DNA of 64,000 nt from NCBI GenBank assembly GCA_025504975.1, contig JANUWI010000018.1, forward strand, positions 434,001 through 498,000, given 5' to 3'. Positions 23,717 through 35,322 of the stretch are shown here, piece after piece. The notes under the pieces were generated by a model. That model had not been told where the DNA came from, ran no database searches, and saw only the letters and a list, made by a program, of their open reading frames with translations. Both the position numbers and the translations under genes were made by a program. Position 1 is the stretch's first letter. Each line of letters opens with the position of its first letter. This stretch comes from Plenodomus lindquistii. Taxonomy: Eukaryota; Ascomycota; Dothideomycetes; Pleosporales; Leptosphaeriaceae.

Positions 23717-26700
23717 TGCGGCGAGGCAGGTAGCCGGGCGGTTAGCAGAGGTGGTGTGGCGGACAAGCTTGGCTCAACATGCCGAAGAGAAGCCTCACGC
23801 GCAAGAGCGAACGACTAACGAAGGACTGGAAAGGCAGGCAGGCAAGGCAAAAGAGGGTGGAGAAGGGGATCCAGGTGTCGCGGCGGAGTTGGTGTGTAGG
23901 GGCCAAGGAATGGATGAACGTGTGTCCGGGCAGGCATCAGCTGCGGTTGGCGCGAGCGGCGACGGGGTGTTATACAGGTGGAATCACCTCACCCAAGATT
24001 GCAACGCGCAGCGGGGGAAGCGGAAACGGCACTCTTCTGGAAGGCCTGTAGAAGGCGTGTGGAAGAAGCTAAATGAGGGTGGCTCGTAGGGGCGCTCGAG
24101 CGCAACGTCGACATGGCCACACCCCTGGAGTGGACTCAAAGCTGGGGCAAGGCTGAGGCTGTGACAGAGTGCCAATTTGTAGCGCGTTTGAGGTGCTGGC
24201 GAACGGTGGCAGCAAGGTTTGAAAGGGCGCAAGGGTGCAGCACAGGAACCACAACTAGGTGCAAGTTCAACAACAACAAGAAGTACTACTACATATACAC
24301 CTACCTACTCGACTCCAGCGGCCTTGTTGGTAGCTCAACCAACGGCTGGCCTGCTGATGCAAAGTCCTTCCCCGTTGGGCGTGGTGGCCGCGCAGAGCCA
24401 TGATTTGCACAGACCGTGGCGAGGACAAGTTGCACCTATCGCAGCGCCGCAACACCACAGCCGCCAGAATCCAACGCGCACTCGGCACGCCAGTCCCTGT
24501 AAGGGGCATGCAGCGGTACCTGGATGACGCACCGCTGCCACTGGTGACTGCAGTCAACCTCCAAGTGTGATGGCGCGAGTGACATATCTGCGTCTGCTAA
24601 CTGGAGTCGTGCCTCTACTCCGGCCGCCGAACATCGGCGCTGCCGCCATCAACCCAGGGCACTACGCGTAGAGTCGAGCAGGTGTACTGGAGAATACTCA
24701 TCCTATACGAGACTACGAGGACTGCTGGAGCACCCAGAGCCACTTGAGACGGTGGCGGGCAGAATGCGGTGCTGACAGCAGAAGCACGTACCCCCTCGAC
24801 GACGCATAATGCCATGTACTCTACTCTACGGGTACAGCCAACGCGTGCCCAGCCGCCTTGATTGAGTTGGCTTTTCGCCGTTGAGCTCGTCATCGCTTGA
24901 GTGCACGCACTGCGCAACCGGAGAGACAGACCAGAAGAAACTAGCCTGAGACAAGATGCAAGGAGACGGGCGGATGCCAGATCGGGAAGGAGTTCGACAC
25001 GGGTAAATGCAGCAGCCGCAGATAAGGGTCTCAGCCAACGCGTCCCGCTGCTTCAAATAAGCGCAGGTGGATGCCCTGTATAATCAAAGGCTTTATTGAA
25101 TGCCGCCGCAATTCTCTGCCCACCTCGAGACCTTTGCTGCTTGCTGCCCTGCATGCCGACTGCACTACTGAACGCTGGCATGGCATTGACGTTCAGCATG
25201 GAGCATTGGCAAGGCGCCGCCCAAATTGATGCTATACATGGTGCGAGCGAAGGATCAATATACCTAGTATGCATCCAGCGTGCCACTGAAATCGTCAGGC
25301 ACCCGTCGACTCCGCCATCGCTCGCGTCACGTCATCCATGGCCCTTTTGGTTCTTCTCAGCTCCCCTTGTCGACCTTGCAACTTTGGAAGAGAGGTGGTT
25401 GGCCCAAAGTAGACCCTGGATTACTCGCACTACCCACTGCCTAGGGTTTGGCGTCTGGCCCAAGTACACTACAGTTGCAACTTTTACAACCTCTCACTAC
25501 AGCCGTCCGATACTCAAGCACCTTGTTTCCAAGCCCAAAGGAATAATCCCTCGCTCTCTCGCATGAACAACGTTCCTACACGTCTATCCGGTGCTTCCGA
25601 ACACGGATCGTCAACTGCTGCACTCGTTTGAGACCTTCACTCTGTCATGCCCGACTACTGAATTGCTGTCTGCTAGGCTTGAAGTATACTCCAACGGCCG
25701 TTGACACTACTAATGGCTCGGCCAAATACCGTTCCCAATGCAATGGCACGAATCAGCGAACGCTGCTCACAATCACAAAGCACGACATGCCGCGAATAGT
25801 ACTCACAACAGTACCACCGAAAAACCACCCGTCGATCCTCCCGCCTCTGCTTATCGGGACGAGATTACAGGCCGAAGCGAACTCCTCGGATCCCAATGGT
25901 CCGTCTGAACAAGTAGGAAATCATGCAACTGTCCTAGTTACAAAATCTACCATTGCTAAGCAAACATCTCATATGGCATGTACCGCTGCCCTAAAGTCTA
26001 CGCCGAAGTGTCACGACTGTCATCTGTCCGCAAACTTTGACATGTAGGACCGACATACTCATGCAATCTCCTGAACGGCTGGGGAAAGTTTGCAGAAATT
26101 GATGGTCTACATGGTCCTATGCTGAACGCTACAGGTGGATAAAAACAAAGGAAGGGCACTTTCAGGGCATATCCTAGTGTGACAACTCCATCGCCTTCTT
26201 CTAAGTGAGATGTAAAAACGTCACTTCCGCCTTCTGAACACAATGCTTCGTTGCAAGCGGACTTCAAGCCTTCAGGACTACAAGCCATGCCACTACGACA
26301 GGCAGTGTGTAGTGCAGCTTGCTGAAACAGCCCTCGGTGATGTTTGTAACAAAAGTCTAGAACCAATGCAAGGTCGGAAAGGAATAGTCAACCCGGTACC
26401 AATGGCCGACCGAGGTCGGTGCCCCGACTGTAGCGGCAACGTCGAAGATGACTCAGGGAACCACCATGAATAGGATGAAAGCCATCTCTATAAATCCCAT
26501 AACGATCCCGAGCATGTCGAAGGATGTTACGTTGTATACCTAGATCAGGGCTCAATAATCCAAGAAGGTTCGGCGGTGATGGAAAACTAGCCATGGAAAG
26601 AAAATGACCATCCTGCGGAGCAGAAGCTGCTGACGAGAGAAGACTACGTTCCGGAAGAGATGGGCTTGTGTCTGTCTCTTCAGGGTATAGGCGAGGTGTC

Positions 26701-27289
26701 TGTCATCACCGTTACTGTTCGAGGCTATGGTGGTGAAGAACTGTATCAAGAATGGTAAAATTGCGCTGAAAATCACATCCCGAACTGGCCTCAAGAGCGG
26801 ATTCAGACATGCTGGATCTGATCGTTGAGAACGACTGGTGGCTATGCGCTCCAAAGAACCTAGACTGTCCAATGGTTTCCGTCGAAGAGAGGTCTTAAGA
26901 CGTCCGGCTGCGGCATGACGCCTGCGATGCTTGAGAAGAGGCTCCTTCTTGCCTACACAGTATCAACGACCCCTCGTCTGTATCCACCTCTTCTGTCTGT
27001 CATCGGCAAGATGTACCAGTCCAATCAACTCTCGTCTGCTGTCCCTATAATTAAAACCTCGAACACTGTAACGCATACACCCCTAAATTATCAAAACCTC
27101 CCACGATGATACCCCAGCAAGGACTTCCCCTATACCCCTCTATACATACACAGCATTCTTTCAGTACACCGTAGAGTATACAATCCTACTCGCGCGTAAC
27201 CCCAAGATCTCATAGCACATTATCGTGACTTTGCGGAATAACCTGACCTAGGTAGCGTCGCGAAACGAAGGCGAGGCCCGTATATCACA
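23717..27289. other. Intergenic, no gene recognised
   Basis: About 3.6 kb lie between the zinc-finger start and the LCCL stop. The first part, near the zinc-finger gene, is GC-rich and presumably its promoter. ORFs at 25096-25566 and 25628-26047 (plus) and 26388-26872 (minus) have no recognisable family. The minus one includes two hydrophobic stretches but has stops and no convincing splicing solution. Confidence 0.5.
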
Positions 27290-29119
27290 TTACAGCTCAA
27301 TTGAACCCTTCTCTCCAGCCACATACGTCCCATTTCCAAACAACGTCCCAGCCTGTGAATAGTCCAGCGTCCTCCCACTCTTCACATACGCGAATCTGAA
27401 ATACTCATGTAGCTCCATATCCGCCGATCTCGTCCACTCAAATCGACCCTCGACACCTTCCTGCTCGTCAATGAAGAGCCGATCTCGCTCAACATCATTG
27501 ACCAAGACACTGATTCCATCCACTCCATCAGGCTGTCGGCCCCACATGAACGTCGCTATCATTTCTCCCGCAGCAGTCCTGATAGTCGGGTCTAGGATCT
27601 CGGGAATGACCGAGTCAAAACGGGCATCGTTCCGCAGCGCGTCCGACGTTTGCAGCACAGAATCAAAGTCCCAGCGCGCAATGCCGTTGACGAACAGACC
27701 AATTAGTATGCCTTGGTACAGTAACGACGGACGCGTCTGTAGACTTGTGCCTGGGAGGAGGAGCAATGCGAGGATGTAGTGGTGGATACGTAGATTGACT
27801 CCAGGGATGGCCAGGCACGTGAGTATCGCCAGGACAAAGAGCCCGTATAAATTGAGGTAGCGCAGTAAGCGAGCTTCGATCCAGAAACAGTAGATCTGGC
27901 CCATGATGATGGCGAATAGCAGGATGATGATGACAGCGAGAGCGAGCTTGGCACCAGGTTGTTGCTGCAAATCGTGTGCGGTGAGTCGAGAGATGGGTAT
28001 CCAATCAAATGTATAGTTTGAGAGCGCGCCGATCCAGAAGCCTCCTAACCAGAGGATAGCCTTCTCGAAGTGGGCGGTCAGACCGGTGAGCGTGCGTTTG
28101 ATAGTGGATATGTAAAGGACGGATGCCACGAATATAGCTGGCAACAACCTTTTTGCAAGCATGGATATGTGGTCCGGAAGGACGGTCGTGTTGCGATATG
28201 ATGCTGTGGGTGGATCAGAGGCGAGACTGACGTGTGCAAAGATGAGAACGAAGATTGGGAAGAATATCCTAGGGGATGTCGAGAAGATTGCGAGTAAGGC
28301 CGTAGTTACAAGAGAGACAGGGAGAAGCGCAGAGCGGGGGTCCGGACTGCATTTGAGACTGTCGTCGGAGGCAATAGTGAATGACAGTGGAAAGTACGAG
28401 TCAAATGACAGAGACTCAATACCATGGTTCTTGGTACTTGCGAAGTTCTCGTGTCGGCCAGTCAGTGTGATGCGTCCGCAGCCTCCTGCACCATCCTCAA
28501 TGATGCCAGCATGTATCGCAGAGCCGCATATAAAGCTGTCTCCCCGGTACGTCTCCGTTCCAATGACAAGGGGCATATAGTTGTACTCTTGTGATCCAAC
28601 AACACGTGGATTCAGAATGTTGACGTCGCCACATTTAGCTGGGCAGCGAAAGGCGAAGGTCTGGTTGCTGAAGGGGCGACAGTCCACGCCATCGATGCCG
28701 CACCCGTTCTTCCGTCGCCAGAACGTATCGACGCAATCCAGATTGATTACATAGTTGTCATCGGCGTCTGTTATCGGACGCTGTGCGCTTAAGAACCAGG
28801 CGAAAAAGATGAACCAAATGAACAGAACGATTCCGAGTATCAGTCTCTTGTCGAGCGCAAAGGTTTCAAGGAAGTTGGACGGCGCTTCCTGTAGCGTTGA
28901 AAAAAAGGGTCGAATGCTTAGTGTACGAGGCGGATCGCGCCCTTGCAACAGGCCTAAAAAGCCAAGTCGTCGATGTAATAATGTCCTGCTGGGTGGAGTA
29001 CCATCTTCGAATTCGAAGTCTTCTCTTGTTATCAACTGGGCTTCCTCATCCGCATCATCCGGATTGCTGTGACTCGGATCGCCATTGACACGTTCGTACT
29101 GTGTAGAGTTTTGCATCAT
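27290..29119 (-). CDS. LCCL-domain multi-pass membrane protein
   Basis: It is a single exon of about 609 aa. After an acidic N-terminus, one hydrophobic segment (RLILGIVLFIWFIFFAWFL) leads into an extracytoplasmic LCCL domain: NGCGIDGVDCRPF, FRCPAKCGDV, YNYMPLVIG, YRGDSFICGSAIHAGII and GGCGRITLTG. About seven further hydrophobic helices follow, then a soluble C-terminus ending EYFRFAYVKSGRTLDYSQAG. This layout is typical of a conserved fungal family of unknown function; LCCL domains elsewhere are thought to bind lipid or lipopolysaccharide. The start at 29119 (MMQNSTQYERV) is the first ATG before the acidic region; the frame is open further upstream. Confidence 0.9.
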   Translation of the reverse strand: MMQNSTQYERVNGDPSHSNPDDADEEAQLITREDFEFEDGTPPSRTLLHRRLGFLGLLQGRDPPRTLSIRPFFSTLQEAPSNFLETFALDKRLILGIVLFIWFIFFAWFLSAQRPITDADDNYVINLDCVDTFWRRKNGCGIDGVDCRPFSNQTFAFRCPAKCGDVNILNPRVVGSQEYNYMPLVIGTETYRGDSFICGSAIHAGIIEDGAGGCGRITLTGRHENFASTKNHGIESLSFDSYFPLSFTIASDDSLKCSPDPRSALLPVSLVTTALLAIFSTSPRIFFPIFVLIFAHVSLASDPPTASYRNTTVLPDHISMLAKRLLPAIFVASVLYISTIKRTLTGLTAHFEKAILWLGGFWIGALSNYTFDWIPISRLTAHDLQQQPGAKLALAVIIILLFAIIMGQIYCFWIEARLLRYLNLYGLFVLAILTCLAIPGVNLRIHHYILALLLLPGTSLQTRPSLLYQGILIGLFVNGIARWDFDSVLQTSDALRNDARFDSVIPEILDPTIRTAAGEMIATFMWGRQPDGVDGISVLVNDVERDRLFIDEQEGVEGRFEWTRSADMELHEYFRFAYVKSGRTLDYSQAGTLFGNGTYVAGEKGSIEL

Positions 29120-29341
29120 CTGCTCTGAAGAAGTAATTGCAAATAAAGACACGGCAAATAAGTGTGAGACATATTGATCGCGAAAGCCTCGAGATGGAAC
29201 ATCTGTGGACAAAGCAGGCTCGCGCGGCTGAAACTTAGCCAGGCGTTCCAGTTTGGAAGCATGGGTCTGTGGCGTTCCTACAGCACGCTACTCTTGCCTG
29301 ATCCCGCTAAGCCGTTTACTTCATCGTGTCCAATGCGACTA

Positions 29342-29577
29342 TACGAAGGAGCTCAGATTATCAACTCCTCAAAGACCTAAGCATTGTTCACCGTAGCCAT
29401 CACAACACATCAAAAAGTCTAGAACATGTGTTCAGATATCACGTGTGTTCTTTGGGAGTAGTAAAGACAACAGTGTATTATCACTGTGTGCTTTTGTCGT
29501 CTCCTCGATGATATATACGCTCAAGCATCACGCTCTTGAGGTGTGATGGGGACTTAGTAGATACGAGCTCCTTCGTA
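29342..29577 (+). repeat. MITE copy B (236 bp)
   Basis: It starts TACGAAGGAGCTCAG and ends ATACGAGCTCCTTCGTA, the best preserved right terminus. The interior shares CACGTGTGTTCTTTGGGAGTAGTAAAGA and TGCTTTTGTCGTCTCCT with copies D and E in the same orientation. It lies between the LCCL gene and IFA38. Confidence 0.8.
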
Positions 29578-29726
29578 CTTCATCGTGTACAACGCGACTG
29601 TAAGAAGCGAATTCCCACGTATTAACGAGACTTGACGGAACCATGGGAGTCGTTCCTTGCAAATGTCTATTTGTATATGTATTTTTTATTACTACGCTTT
29701 CTTCGCCTGAACATTTACACTCTTAT

Positions 29727-30807
29727 TTACTGCTTCTTCGCATCACGTTCTTGCTTCCTGAGCGCACGCTTGCGAATGCTCTCGTGCATGCCCCTGTTCA
29801 CCTTGACAACGACGGGCGACCTCTCACCCAAGAAACGAGAGAGGAACCACTGCATAAGACCGTGACTCCAGTATGGTGTGCTTGTGAAGGCCACGTTCTG
29901 TGCACCACCACTCCTGCCAATCTTGCTGAGTGTTGCGCTGACGAATTGTTTCGGGTTGGGCACGAGTGCTGAGGTCTTGCGGATCTTGGACATGGCGGTG
30001 GTTATCAGGTGAGACTGGACGCATTGTACAGTTATGCCATGGGGTTCGAGTTCAGAGCCGAGAGAGGTCGACCATTGCTGGAGGAAGGCTTTGCTGCCAG
30101 AGTAGGTTGCGAGGAGAGGCGTGGGGAAAAAGCCACCGAAGGAGGCCATGGTCAAGATTAGACCGCGCTTGCGAGAGACCATGCCAGGTGTGACAATGTG
30201 TGTGACGCGCAGTGTTGCCATGCAGTTGATGATGATGATGTCGTTCATCTCCTGCTTCGGTGTCTCAACGAAAGGGACTGGGATGCTGTGGCTCAAGCCG
30301 ACGTTATTCACGAGGATGCTGACGTCCAGGCCCTCGATGAGCTTCTTGAGATTGTGGTAGTCGGAGTCCTTGTTTTGCGCAAAGTCCATGGCCAGTGTCT
30401 TGACGGTGATCTTGGGGCCATATTTCTCAGAGATGTCGGAGGACAAGCTGTCGAGCTTCGATTGGGTTCGCGAGACGAGGATGAGGTTGTAGCCTTTGGC
30501 GGCAAGCGATAGGGCAAACTCCTTGCCAATGCCATCAGAAGCACCAGTGATCAGAGCGTAAGTACCGCGGGGGCCAAACGTGGTGAGCTGATGCGTGTCA
30601 GTGATGCATACCGGTGATGGCAAGGTTTGGGGTCGTTCTTACAGATTTCCCTGGCAGAACAAATAAGCTCAAAAGGACACGGATAGTGCTAATGACGGGC
30701 GCTGCGAACGAAGCAATGCCTACAAGCAGGAAGCCATAGACGGCAGCCTGCACAAAGGTATTATCGGCATCGATGCGAACACCCAGAGGTTCGAGGATGC
30801 CTGCCAT
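29727..30807 (-). CDS. IFA38: Very-long-chain 3-ketoacyl-CoA reductase
   Basis: It carries out the NADPH-dependent reduction step in elongation of very-long-chain fatty acids at the endoplasmic reticulum. Exon 1 is 30807-30643 and exon 2 is 30587-29727 (55-nt intron, phase 0); the product is 341 aa. An N-terminal membrane segment (AAVYGFLLVGIASFAAPVI) precedes the short-chain dehydrogenase fold: TGASDGIGKE nucleotide-binding motif (residues 69-78), NNVG, and catalytic Tyr217-X3-Lys221 in YSGSK. The C-terminus is strongly basic and ends with a lysine pair, DAKKQ, compatible with ER retention. Length and membrane anchor separate it from general short-chain dehydrogenases. Confidence 0.95.
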
Positions 30808-31139
30808 GGTGAATGAGACGGCTTCGCCAGCGACTGTGAGGGGACTCGACTAGTCTATTAAACGAGAGTCTCGAAGAGATTGAACACCTCTCTGCTTTAC
30901 TGACTCTCGCAAGCTTTACCCCAACAAAGTGTCCCGCCGAGGCCTCTATTGGAGTAGCGCAGCGTCGGTGTTTGGCGTGTTTGCAAGCCAATGTGCGTCC
31001 AGTCGCGCCTGCCCGCCAAGTGCAGTGGACTCGCTCCCCATGCGGCTAGCGCCCACTCAAGCGAAATCCCAGGGCCGGCGTCCACACAAACCTGCCCGAC
31101 CTTCAATTCTTCGACAGACGACAACACCAGACCGCAACC
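30808..31139. promoter_or_regulatory. Shared divergent promoter, IFA38 / RPS11
   Basis: This is a 332-bp spacer between start codons. It should contain the strong constitutive promoter of the ribosomal protein gene. No TATA box is evident on the RPS11 side, as is common for fungal ribosomal protein genes. Confidence 0.45.
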
Positions 31140-31837
31140 ATGGCTACCGAATTGACGTATGTTGTTGCGCATTGCTGCACAAGGCGAACAGATGACTGAC
31201 TGCGAAACAGCGTCCAGTCCGAGCGCGCTTACCAGAAGCAGGTACTGCCAGCCCAGTACACCACGAAGCCGTAGAGCAAGACGAGTACTAATGCGACGCG
31301 ATAGCCTCACATCTTCCTCAACCACAAGGTCGGCGGACCCCGCAAGAACACCCGCAGCAGGAGATGGCATAAGGATGTCGGTCTGGGTTTCCGCACACCC
31401 AAGACTGCCATCGAGGGCACCTACATTGACAAGAAGTGCCCATTCACCGGCATGGTCTCCATCCGCGGCCGTATCCTGACTGGCACTGTCATGTCCACCA
31501 AGATGCACCGTACGTCTCTTCTCGAGTGTCTCAGCTTTCGCGCGCGCCGCGAGGGATGATGGGACATGAATATCTGGCTTGGCAACACGGACACTAACAA
31601 TAATTGCCAGGCACTTTGATCATCCGCCGCGAGTACCTCCACTTCGTCCCCAAGTACTCCCGTTATGAGAAGCGCCACAAGAACCTCGCCGCCCACGTTT
31701 CCCCCGCGTTCCGTGCCGAGCCTGGTGACCAGGTTGTCGTTGGCCAGTGCAGGCCTCTCTCCAAGACCGTCCGCTTCAACGTCCTCCGTGTCCTCCCCCG
31801 TTCCGGAAAGGCCGCCAAGCAGTTCTCCAAGTTTTAA
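31140..31837 (+). CDS. RPS11: 40S ribosomal protein S11 (uS17)
   Basis: Exons are 31140-31156, 31211-31241, 31305-31509 and 31611-31837; all introns are GT-AG with matching phases, and the product is 159 aa. The protein is nearly collinear with yeast Rps11: ELTVQSERAYQKQPHIFLNH, IEGTYIDKKCPFTGMVSIRG, TGTVMSTKMHRTLIIRREYL, then KYSRYEKRHKN and VGQCRPLSKTVRFNV. It is part of the small ribosomal subunit body. The 17-nt first exon followed by a 31-nt second exon is unusual in size, but introns crowded near the start codon are typical of fungal ribosomal protein genes. Codon choice is strongly biased to C-ending codons, fitting high expression. Confidence 0.98.
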
Positions 31838-32385
31838 ACACACAGAGAGGAAGGAGTAACGGGTTCATGATAAGGCAAAGGAAGAAGCGTGTCGGAGCAT
31901 GATGGTTTTCGATATGGTCGTCAAAACTCTGCATCTGGGTTGAGGAAATGGAGTCCAATGGGCCATGTATGTTTCTCCAGCTATGATCAATGAAAGCCCT
32001 CGGGAGGCCAGACAACCACCGAGGCAGGTCAAAAGTCCATCACATTCTTGTGCATGCAACGCATGAAGTGATGTTGTTTGAGGCGACGGCTGCACTTATC
32101 TTGCATGACAGTCTTATACGTGTGAACACGGGCAGTGTTGCTCTATTTGCTTTCAGACTGTGGTAGCTTTGAGATGAGACAAGCTTGACCACGACCGACT
32201 CGCAATCACGCTCCAACGTTACCACAAATGCGCAACAACATGAACAGATGTAATCTTGAAGGTCGTTTTGAGCAATCAGACATCTGTACAGTTCACCCTG
32301 GCTAGTTCACAACATGTCCCCTATAAAAATGCCTCTTCCATACCATATTTACATGTCCCTCTATCCACATACCCACACTCACACA
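31838..32385. other. Convergent 3' spacer
   Basis: About 550 bp lie between RPS11 and ERG28, whose 3' ends face each other. No gene or repeat is recognised. Confidence 0.5.
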
Positions 32386-32966
32386 TCACGACCCAACATA
32401 CCACCCCCACTGACTCACCATCCACACCAAACTCAAATTCGCCACCACCACTGGCCCCGCAAGCGGCTTCCCCCACCTCGTCGTGCCAAACACCCACCAC
32501 TCGCTCATAAAGTGCATCCACGCAACCGCATACGTGCACATGGCGAGCTGGTAAAACGCCGGGTTATTGATGTTATACGCGGCGTACAATCGGACCAGCG
32601 ACGTCAGCAGCGTCCAGGTACCGAACGTACGGGACGAGAGCGCAGTGACGTGTTTGGGGACGCTGGGAGGCGGGTCAATGGGCGTGGGGTTGTAGACGCG
32701 CGAGGTGAAGGTTAGGGTTGTGTAGGCTTGGATTGAGTTTCCTATGGAGACTACTGCGACCTATGTGTGGGGCGTTTTGTTAGTTTTTGTGTATGTTGAT
32801 TAAGCACAGCGTCGTGACGGAGTGGGTTGGGGGGGATATAGCAAGGAGTGTGGTGGTGGGACGGTCATCGCGCTGCGGGTATGTGGTGCTGGGAACGTAC
32901 GAAGAGCAACCATTTGGGTAGCAGGCCCTCTGCTTGCGGGAGGTAGGAGAGGATTCCAGATGCCAT
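32386..32966 (-). CDS. ERG28: ERG28, sterol C-4 demethylation scaffold
   Basis: Erg28 is an ER membrane protein that tethers the Erg25-Erg26-Erg27 C-4 demethylase complex in ergosterol synthesis. Exon 1 is 32966-32901 and exon 2 is 32760-32386, joined across a 140-nt intron in phase 0; the product is 146 aa. Diagnostic blocks are the N-terminal LLPKWLLF, RTFGTWTLLTSLVRLYAAYN, and HFMSEWWVFGTTRWGKPLAG followed by a last membrane segment. Four hydrophobic segments fit the family. The second exon was found only by reading across the intron; the length matches the roughly 148-aa yeast protein. Confidence 0.93.
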
Positions 32967-33278
32967 GGTGCGGTCTCGCGCAGAAGAGCGCGAAGGGTAT
33001 GTGTAGGGGTCAATTGCGCACGCTGATGTTGTGTGTTTGGACAAGTTCAGCCTTACGAACTTTTGGGGTACAGGGACGGGGGTCTGTGCGGCGGCGAGGA
33101 CAGGACTCGGAATACGAAGCTCGAGATCGGAAGCTCAACTAGAGTTTGTCCGAAGCAAGGTGAAGACTTCTTTTGCCGCATGTATTACGAATGTCTTTTC
33201 GAACGTTTGGATGGCGAGAGTGCTGCGAGAATTAACAGTAGGCTTACTGAACAACAGTAGGTACCATACGTCTATCTG

Positions 33279-33517
33279 TACGAAGGAGCTCGTATTCGTT
33301 GTGTCGCTATCTCACGTTAATTGCACAACGCGTAAGCCTATACAGCAACAGGAAGATAATAAATGTACGTAGGTAAAGTAAATAATAGTTTCTGTTACCT
33401 CTAGAGAATACACGTGATATCTAGACTTGAAGCCTTGTTCTTGGTGTGTTACAGTGGCTACAGCGAACGGCGCCTAATCATGACTGTAGTGACTTAATAG
33501 ATACGAGCTCTATTGTA
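33279..33517 (-). repeat. MITE copy C (239 bp)
   Basis: The left end TACGAAGGAGCTCGTATTCGTTG is near consensus and the right end is AATAGATACGAGCTCTATTGTA. The interior has CTCTAGAGAATACACGTGATATC and AAGCCTATACAGCAACAGGAAGA, matching copy A in orientation and the inverse of copies D and E. It lies in the 0.94-kb gap between ERG28 and GAL7. Confidence 0.8.
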
Positions 33518-33904
33518 TGCCGATTGAAGTTATTACTGCACTGTTATTGCTGATAAAAAAGAAAGAAGTATAATATAAACTATTTACACGACTTTCAGAT
33601 GAGCATATGGAATTGGGTTGTATTTTGAATTTGAAGGGATGAATGTACGTCTATGTACCAGAATCAGAATCAGAACCGCTAAACGCCACTTGACACTGCC
33701 ACATGTAAGTTTGCGGCCATATTACCACACAAATGTCAAGGATGTCACAGTTCACCCTTCTTTCCATGGGATGCAGTCCCCCATCTACTCTACTGGGCCA
33801 CCAATCTTGATTGAATATACAAGACCCCCAAAAGTCAAGGTGTTCTGCCCTTCAACGCGGTCGTCTCAAGAAATATACACACATTCCACCGGCAAGCGTC
33901 GAAT

Positions 33905-35322
33905 TCAGTGGTGGCCATTCACGCCATTCACGCCGTTGACACCATTAGTGCCATTAATCCCATTCGTACCGTTGACACCATTGACGCCATTCGTCGATGA
34001 TGATTCGAGCTTCTTGCGGTAAAGCTCGCCACCACAAGTTCGCAAGCGCTCAGCCGCCTGCTCAGGCGTGATGTCACGCTGTGGTTCGGCAAGCATCTCG
34101 TAGCCGACCTGGAACTTACGGATAGTGGCACTGCGGAGAAGTGGTGGGTAGAAGTGAATGTGGAAATGGCTGGACTCGACTTCTTCGGCTGTACCTTGAA
34201 GCGGAGCTTGGTGAATGCCCATACCTCGTGATCGTTAGCACGTCACCTGATCAAACTTCGTGCTAAAAACCTACTGTAAGGAAACTGCGTTTCGAAGAGG
34301 TTGTCGTATCGCCTCGTGACCTCTGCAATGGCCTCCGCTAGTTGTGCGCGCTCAGTCTTGGTGAAGTCGACCAGAGATCGCTTGTGTTGCCTGGGAACAA
34401 TCATGACCTCAAAAGGCCACACTGCCCAATAAGGAATACCGGCCCAGAAGCCCTCGTTCTCAAAGACTGTGCGAACCTTCTGTTGCGATTCTAGCTGTGC
34501 GTAATCGACCAACATGTGGCAGCCATCGTGCTCTTGACGGTACTTGCTTAACTGCACCAGTTCCATTGCTGGTTCTTCTGGGAGCGAAGTAGTGGTCCAG
34601 ATCTGTCCATGGGGGTGCGGGTTTGAACAGCCCATGGCTGTACCCTTGTTCTCAAATATCTGCATATACCGGTACTGGGCATTTGGCGCTGATATGGGAC
34701 CCTGTGAGAGTTGGGGTATTTGAATCGCTGCAGCAAGTTTGGCCAGTGACGACTTTGGGTCCAGATGTGCCGAGTAGATGTTAGTCCAGGTTTCGATTAC
34801 TGGCAGGATCTGGCTGGGGGTCATGTCGGCCAGAGTGAGGTTGTGATTTGGTGAGAAGCAGATGACATAGCACTTTCCAGTAACGGCCTCGGCACGGAGT
34901 AGTCGAGAGGCGAGCGATCCGTCCTTGCTGTCTGGGAGGTACTCTTGCTGCTCTTCCATGACGGCGCTGTAGTCGTTGACAAAGACATAGGTGTTTTCAA
35001 ACTTGGGGTTGTGCTCGCCATTTGCTCGAGTATTTCCAGGGCAGAGGTAGCACTGGATGGGGTTAGAACGTCTCCATGTGGATGCCTATGATAGTGGGGT
35101 CGCTTACCTTTTGGTCGTACTCGGGGAGTATAGTCCTGGTAGGCGATTCCTGCGACCCCCTGGAGAAAGTCAGTCTCTCGTCTTGCCCGCCACAGGCCTG
35201 GACACCTGGAACACTGCCTACTGCCATGGCCGCTTTGTACGGTGCGGAGAAACCAATATCCAACTGCCGCGCAGCAGGTTGAAGCGCCTGTGCGAGATGT
35301 CGTTCAAGACGGGGTCTGTCAT
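33905..35322 (-). CDS. GAL7: Galactose-1-phosphate uridylyltransferase
   Basis: It is the Leloir pathway enzyme exchanging UMP between UDP-glucose and galactose-1-phosphate in the cytosol. Exons are 35322-35222, 35159-35108, 35052-34275 and 34224-33905; introns are 62, 55 and 50 nt with matching phases, and the product is 416 aa. Marks include HRRFNLLRGSWILVSPHRTKRPWQ, the zinc-binding CYLCPGNTRANG, the active-site SNPHPHGQ with the nucleophilic His, and FPYSMGIHQAP across the last intron. The first two exons lie in different frames and were joined from family knowledge. The C-terminus ends in an unusual Asn-Gly repeat tail absent from yeast Gal7. It is divergent from the YIPF6-type gene. Confidence 0.95.
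33914..33996 (-). repeat. Coding 9-bp minisatellite (Asn-Gly-X tail of GAL7)
   Basis: Nine-base units of the form GTCAATGGC/ACGAATGGG on the minus strand give about nine consecutive NGV/NGT/NGI tripeptides just before the stop codon. The unit is divisible by three, so length changes would keep the frame. Confidence 0.85.

Noticed and set aside
26388..26872. Two minus-strand ORFs with hydrophobic stretches that might be exons of a small membrane protein
   Set aside because: Stops interrupt the joined reading and no splice pair gave a convincing product; the first ORF lacks a true ATG start.
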